This document shows positions 18,843-21,107 of a DNA stretch of 21,107 nt, piece after piece. The stretch comes from Apostichopus californicus (taxonomy: Eukaryota; Echinodermata; Holothuroidea; Aspidochirotida; Stichopodidae). A program made the position numbers and the translations under genes. The stretch's first letter is position 1. Every line of letters starts with the position of its first letter. The notes beneath the pieces are model-generated. The model did no database searches. It was not told the DNA's origin and saw nothing but the letters and a program-made list of their open reading frames with translations. The stretch is taken from the NCBI GenBank assembly GCA_020650975.1, contig JAIPMN010007099.1, positions 1 to 21,107 of the forward strand, given 5' to 3'.

Positions 18843-19999
18843 CTGTAAGAGAGAATAGAATGAACATGCAGCACAGAGAGTATGATGGGAAACAAATGAT
18901 CCAGATTATTGCACACTGTTTAATCTAAAAAAAAAATCTCTTGATCCACAGACTTATCGGGATGCATGGTTCAAATTATGGGAGTGAGGGGGGGAGGGGG
19001 GGGGGGGAAATCGGAAATTAGAATTTATTATTAGATAATATTATTTTTTATTAGATTATATAAGATAATATGAAGCTCCTGATCGAGTCAGGTGACAACA
19101 CATAGAATACTTTATCCGGCAACACATCGCAAAATGCCATGCAGTATGGGAAATGGCTATTCAAATGCACAGATATAGCTTCTTTGTTTCTTTTTTTTTA
19201 CACAGGAAACGGTACTTTTAAGAGACAAAAAAGTCCTTCAAAACTACTACAGTACATAAAATTTCAACACTAAATTGTTCCCTTCAAAATAGGTTTGCAT
19301 TCAGCGTATACAACGTAAAGTACTGTAAACAATGAAAGATAAACTGATCCCTTCATCACTCTGAGAATTAATCTATTAATCACCCATTATCAAGTTTCCA
19401 AGACCTACGGTACTTCAATGAGATACTGACATATTACAGAAAACAACTCGTAGAGTTCTACAATATTCCGTTCTTTCGTAACTGGATCATTGTACACATT
19501 CAGACACATAAGATGCATTACATGTAATGATTGAATAACTGCAGTCTGTTTAATTACTGTACAATGCAAAATCCATAATTCAGTGTATATTTATCTCTTT
19601 CTCTACAGTGTTGGCAAACAGTATCCAAGCAAACAAAAAATCAATACAGCAACATTTACAAAAAGCCTTCCAAGTATTTGATAATCTGATTTGAAGTATA
19701 TAAAGTTAATGTATCAACACATCGTAAAGTTACCTCGTATTTCACAGAGACTTGCTAGATGTAACCATTGAATTTTAAAAAATGTTTCTGTGGGCAAATA
19801 TCATCAGGAAGTTTATTAGTTAATTTACAAAATAAGCATCACCACATTCTGCTCTGTTTTGTGTGTCGCCCTGTTTTTCTTTCTTGCCTCAATTGTTTTC
19901 TTTGATCGAGATGAAAATGGGTCTGAAATCATCAAGTTTTAAATACTCTTTCCTGATGTATAATATGCTGTACATACGTTTATTCTCAATGATGCAGCT
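18843..19999 (-). other. Upstream intron or leader region of TECPR1
   Basis: No coding exon was found. It probably contains the intron between a non-coding first exon and coding exon 1. A G12 tract at 18996-19007 is followed by an AT-rich stretch with repeated TTATTAGAT-like phrases. A donor-like CGAG|GTAACT with GT at 19733-19732 could end a non-coding exon. Confidence 0.4.
19142..19250. repeat. Direct repeat, copy 1 (109 bp)
   Basis: Starts CAGTATGGGAAATGGC and ends CAAAACTACTAC. It is identical, including the T9 run, to the last 109 bases of the window. No ORF or terminal inverted repeat is visible. Confidence 0.95.
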
Positions 20000-20004
20000 A
20001 CACT

Positions 20005-20067
20005 GATTGGCAGCAATTGGTCTCAACCAATACTCCCTCTCATAGGTCAGCAGTTTTCAGCACCAAT
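20005..20067 (-). promoter_or_regulatory. CCAAT-box cluster, candidate TECPR1 promoter
   Basis: Four CCAAT pentamers in both orientations lie within 63 bp: ATTGG at 20006-20010 and 20016-20020, CCAAT at 20027-20031 and 20063-20067. Two of them match the fuller NF-Y form CTGATTGG on the coding strand. The cluster is about 1.25 kb upstream of the ATG and upstream of the 5' UTR acceptor. No TATA box is evident. The promoter call is inference. Confidence 0.35.
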
Positions 20068-20073
20068 CAGAAA

Positions 20074-20569
20074 TTTCAAATTTGACAAGTTTTCAAAACA
20101 GTCCTGGTGTAGTAGTACTACATAAAGTTCTCTAACTTACACTTGCTATAGACATATACCCATAAACAATTTAGTTCTGGTATTGGATTCATGTGACCTT
20201 TCATTTTATTGTTGAGGCACATGTTGTAGCACCTTGTAACTTGAAGGTAGGCTGCATTTTCAGTTTTGCACAATGGCATTGCACAATGCTTCTTTCGTAG
20301 GGTTGTAATTTCCTGACTGATTAGATTATAAATGCAGCTAAGATTTGCAATGAGTTTTGCTTGTGTAATAAGTTCAGGAAAATCTGGTGTAAGTTTTAAC
20401 AAACTCTGAGATGGGTAGCTACATGGGCATCAGATGAAAATGTAAATGTGAATTTAAACTGTCAATGATTCAATGGTGGATTACCAAAAGATCTAAATTG
20501 TAACTAAGCTATTTGACAATGACAGGTTGAACAAGTTCACCATAAATACACATAATCTACAGTATGAGC
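20074..20569. other. Upstream region, no gene recognised
   Basis: AT-rich sequence with only a 94-codon minus-strand ORF (20118-20402) lacking any known signature. I see no repeat or splice-supported exon here. Confidence 0.5.
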
Positions 20570-20933
20570 TTAAAGACTCGCGCAAAAAGAAACGTCTAAT
20601 GCTGGTAATTTGACTTAGTTTCGAATGAGGTGTAACAGAAGTGTTAAACACCACCATCGATCCCAGAAAAAAAACCACACAGCTTGCTACTGTCGGTAAT
20701 TAGACACTAGTCTACAGTCAGTACATACAGCTGCGGTCAATAACCACAGCACAGTACACAAACGATACAGCGATGGACATCTCAGGTCCAGCTAAAGATA
20801 ACAATTAAAGTATCACGTTTCATTACTGTCTGCCTTTTGTAGCGACACGAACAAAACGTCACTTGCAAGCAACAGAAAGTTAACTTTTTCAGATGGCCGC
20901 ATGCGGTTTGGGGCGAGTCTACAATGCCTTTAA
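20570..20933. mobile_element. TTAA-flanked MITE, copy 2
   Basis: A 364-bp relative of 7165-7521, bounded by TTAA (20570-20573, 20930-20933). The left end is shortened to TTAAAGACTCGCG. The right end in reverse complement reads AAAGGCATTGTAGACTCGCC. The shared interior includes AAGAAACGTCTAATGC and CACTTGCAAGCAACAGAAAG. It has no ORF. Confidence 0.72.
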
Positions 20934-20998
20934 TGATATAGCCACAAATACCATGGACATAATAAACCTTAGCAGATCTACATCTGACTAAATAAAAA

Positions 20999-21107
20999 CA
21001 GTATGGGAAATGGCTATTCAAATGCACAGATATAGCTTCTTTGTTTCTTTTTTTTTACACAGGAAACGGTACTTTTAAGAGACAAAAAAGTCCTTCAAAA
21101 CTACTAC
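20999..21107. repeat. Direct repeat, copy 2 (109 bp, continues off the window)
   Basis: Identical to 19142-19250 up to the last base of the window, so the repeat unit may be longer. The spacing is 1857 bp. It could be a tandem segmental duplication, paired ends of a mobile element, or an assembly overlap. Confidence 0.95.

Noticed and set aside
20118-20402. 94-codon minus-strand ORF upstream of TECPR1
   Set aside because: It has no recognisable family and AT-rich composition typical of chance ORFs, and vertebrate TECPR1 has no residues N-terminal to the start found at 18778.

Overview
The window is eukaryotic genomic DNA. It holds one large intron-rich gene on the minus strand, embedded in AT-rich, repeat-laden introns. 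GT-AG introns, 8-bp-duplicating hAT elements, 3' ends of L2/CR1-like non-LTR retrotransposons with short tandem tails, a tRNA-headed SINE and many minisatellites suggest a marine invertebrate. An ambulacrarian-like deuterostome (echinoderm or hemichordate) is my guess, at low confidence. I see no bacterial or viral genes.

The gene is a TECPR1 orthologue (tectonin beta-propeller repeat-containing protein 1). I reconstructed 15 consecutive coding exons from the initiator ATG at 18778 down to 394; the gene runs off the left edge. Together they encode 1124 codons with consistent splice phases. The order is: N-terminal dysferlin domain (coding exons 1-3), first TECPR propeller blades (4-8), a long acidic Ser-rich linker ending in an ATG5-interacting-region-like segment (8), a PH domain (9/10-12), second propeller (12-13), and the start of the second dysferlin domain (14-15). 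In vertebrates this protein joins ATG12-ATG5 and drives LC3 lipidation on damaged, sphingomyelin-exposing lysosomes.

Layout from right to left on the minus strand: 18843-21107 is upstream or 5' UTR intron DNA with a CCAAT-box cluster, a TTAA-flanked MITE and one half of a 109-bp direct repeat. Coding exons 1-7 (18778-12624) have introns carrying a SINE, a 1.2-kb hAT-like element and a hairpin. A 407-bp hAT MITE sits just upstream of giant exon 8 (11614-10210). Intron 8 contains a 137-bp satellite rich in GATA motifs. Exons 9-15 are separated by introns carrying a second TTAA-flanked MITE, two minisatellites and non-LTR retrotransposon tails.

The most unusual observation is that two unrelated minisatellites in this one gene each start at an exon's 3' end, so every unit repeats the exon end plus its 5' splice site. 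One has a 65-bp unit with about 16 donors next to exon 10. The other has an 83-bp unit with at least 5 donors next to exon 15. Most 65-bp units also carry AATAAA followed by a GT-rich stretch, so the array alternates candidate poly(A) signals with U1-type donor sites.
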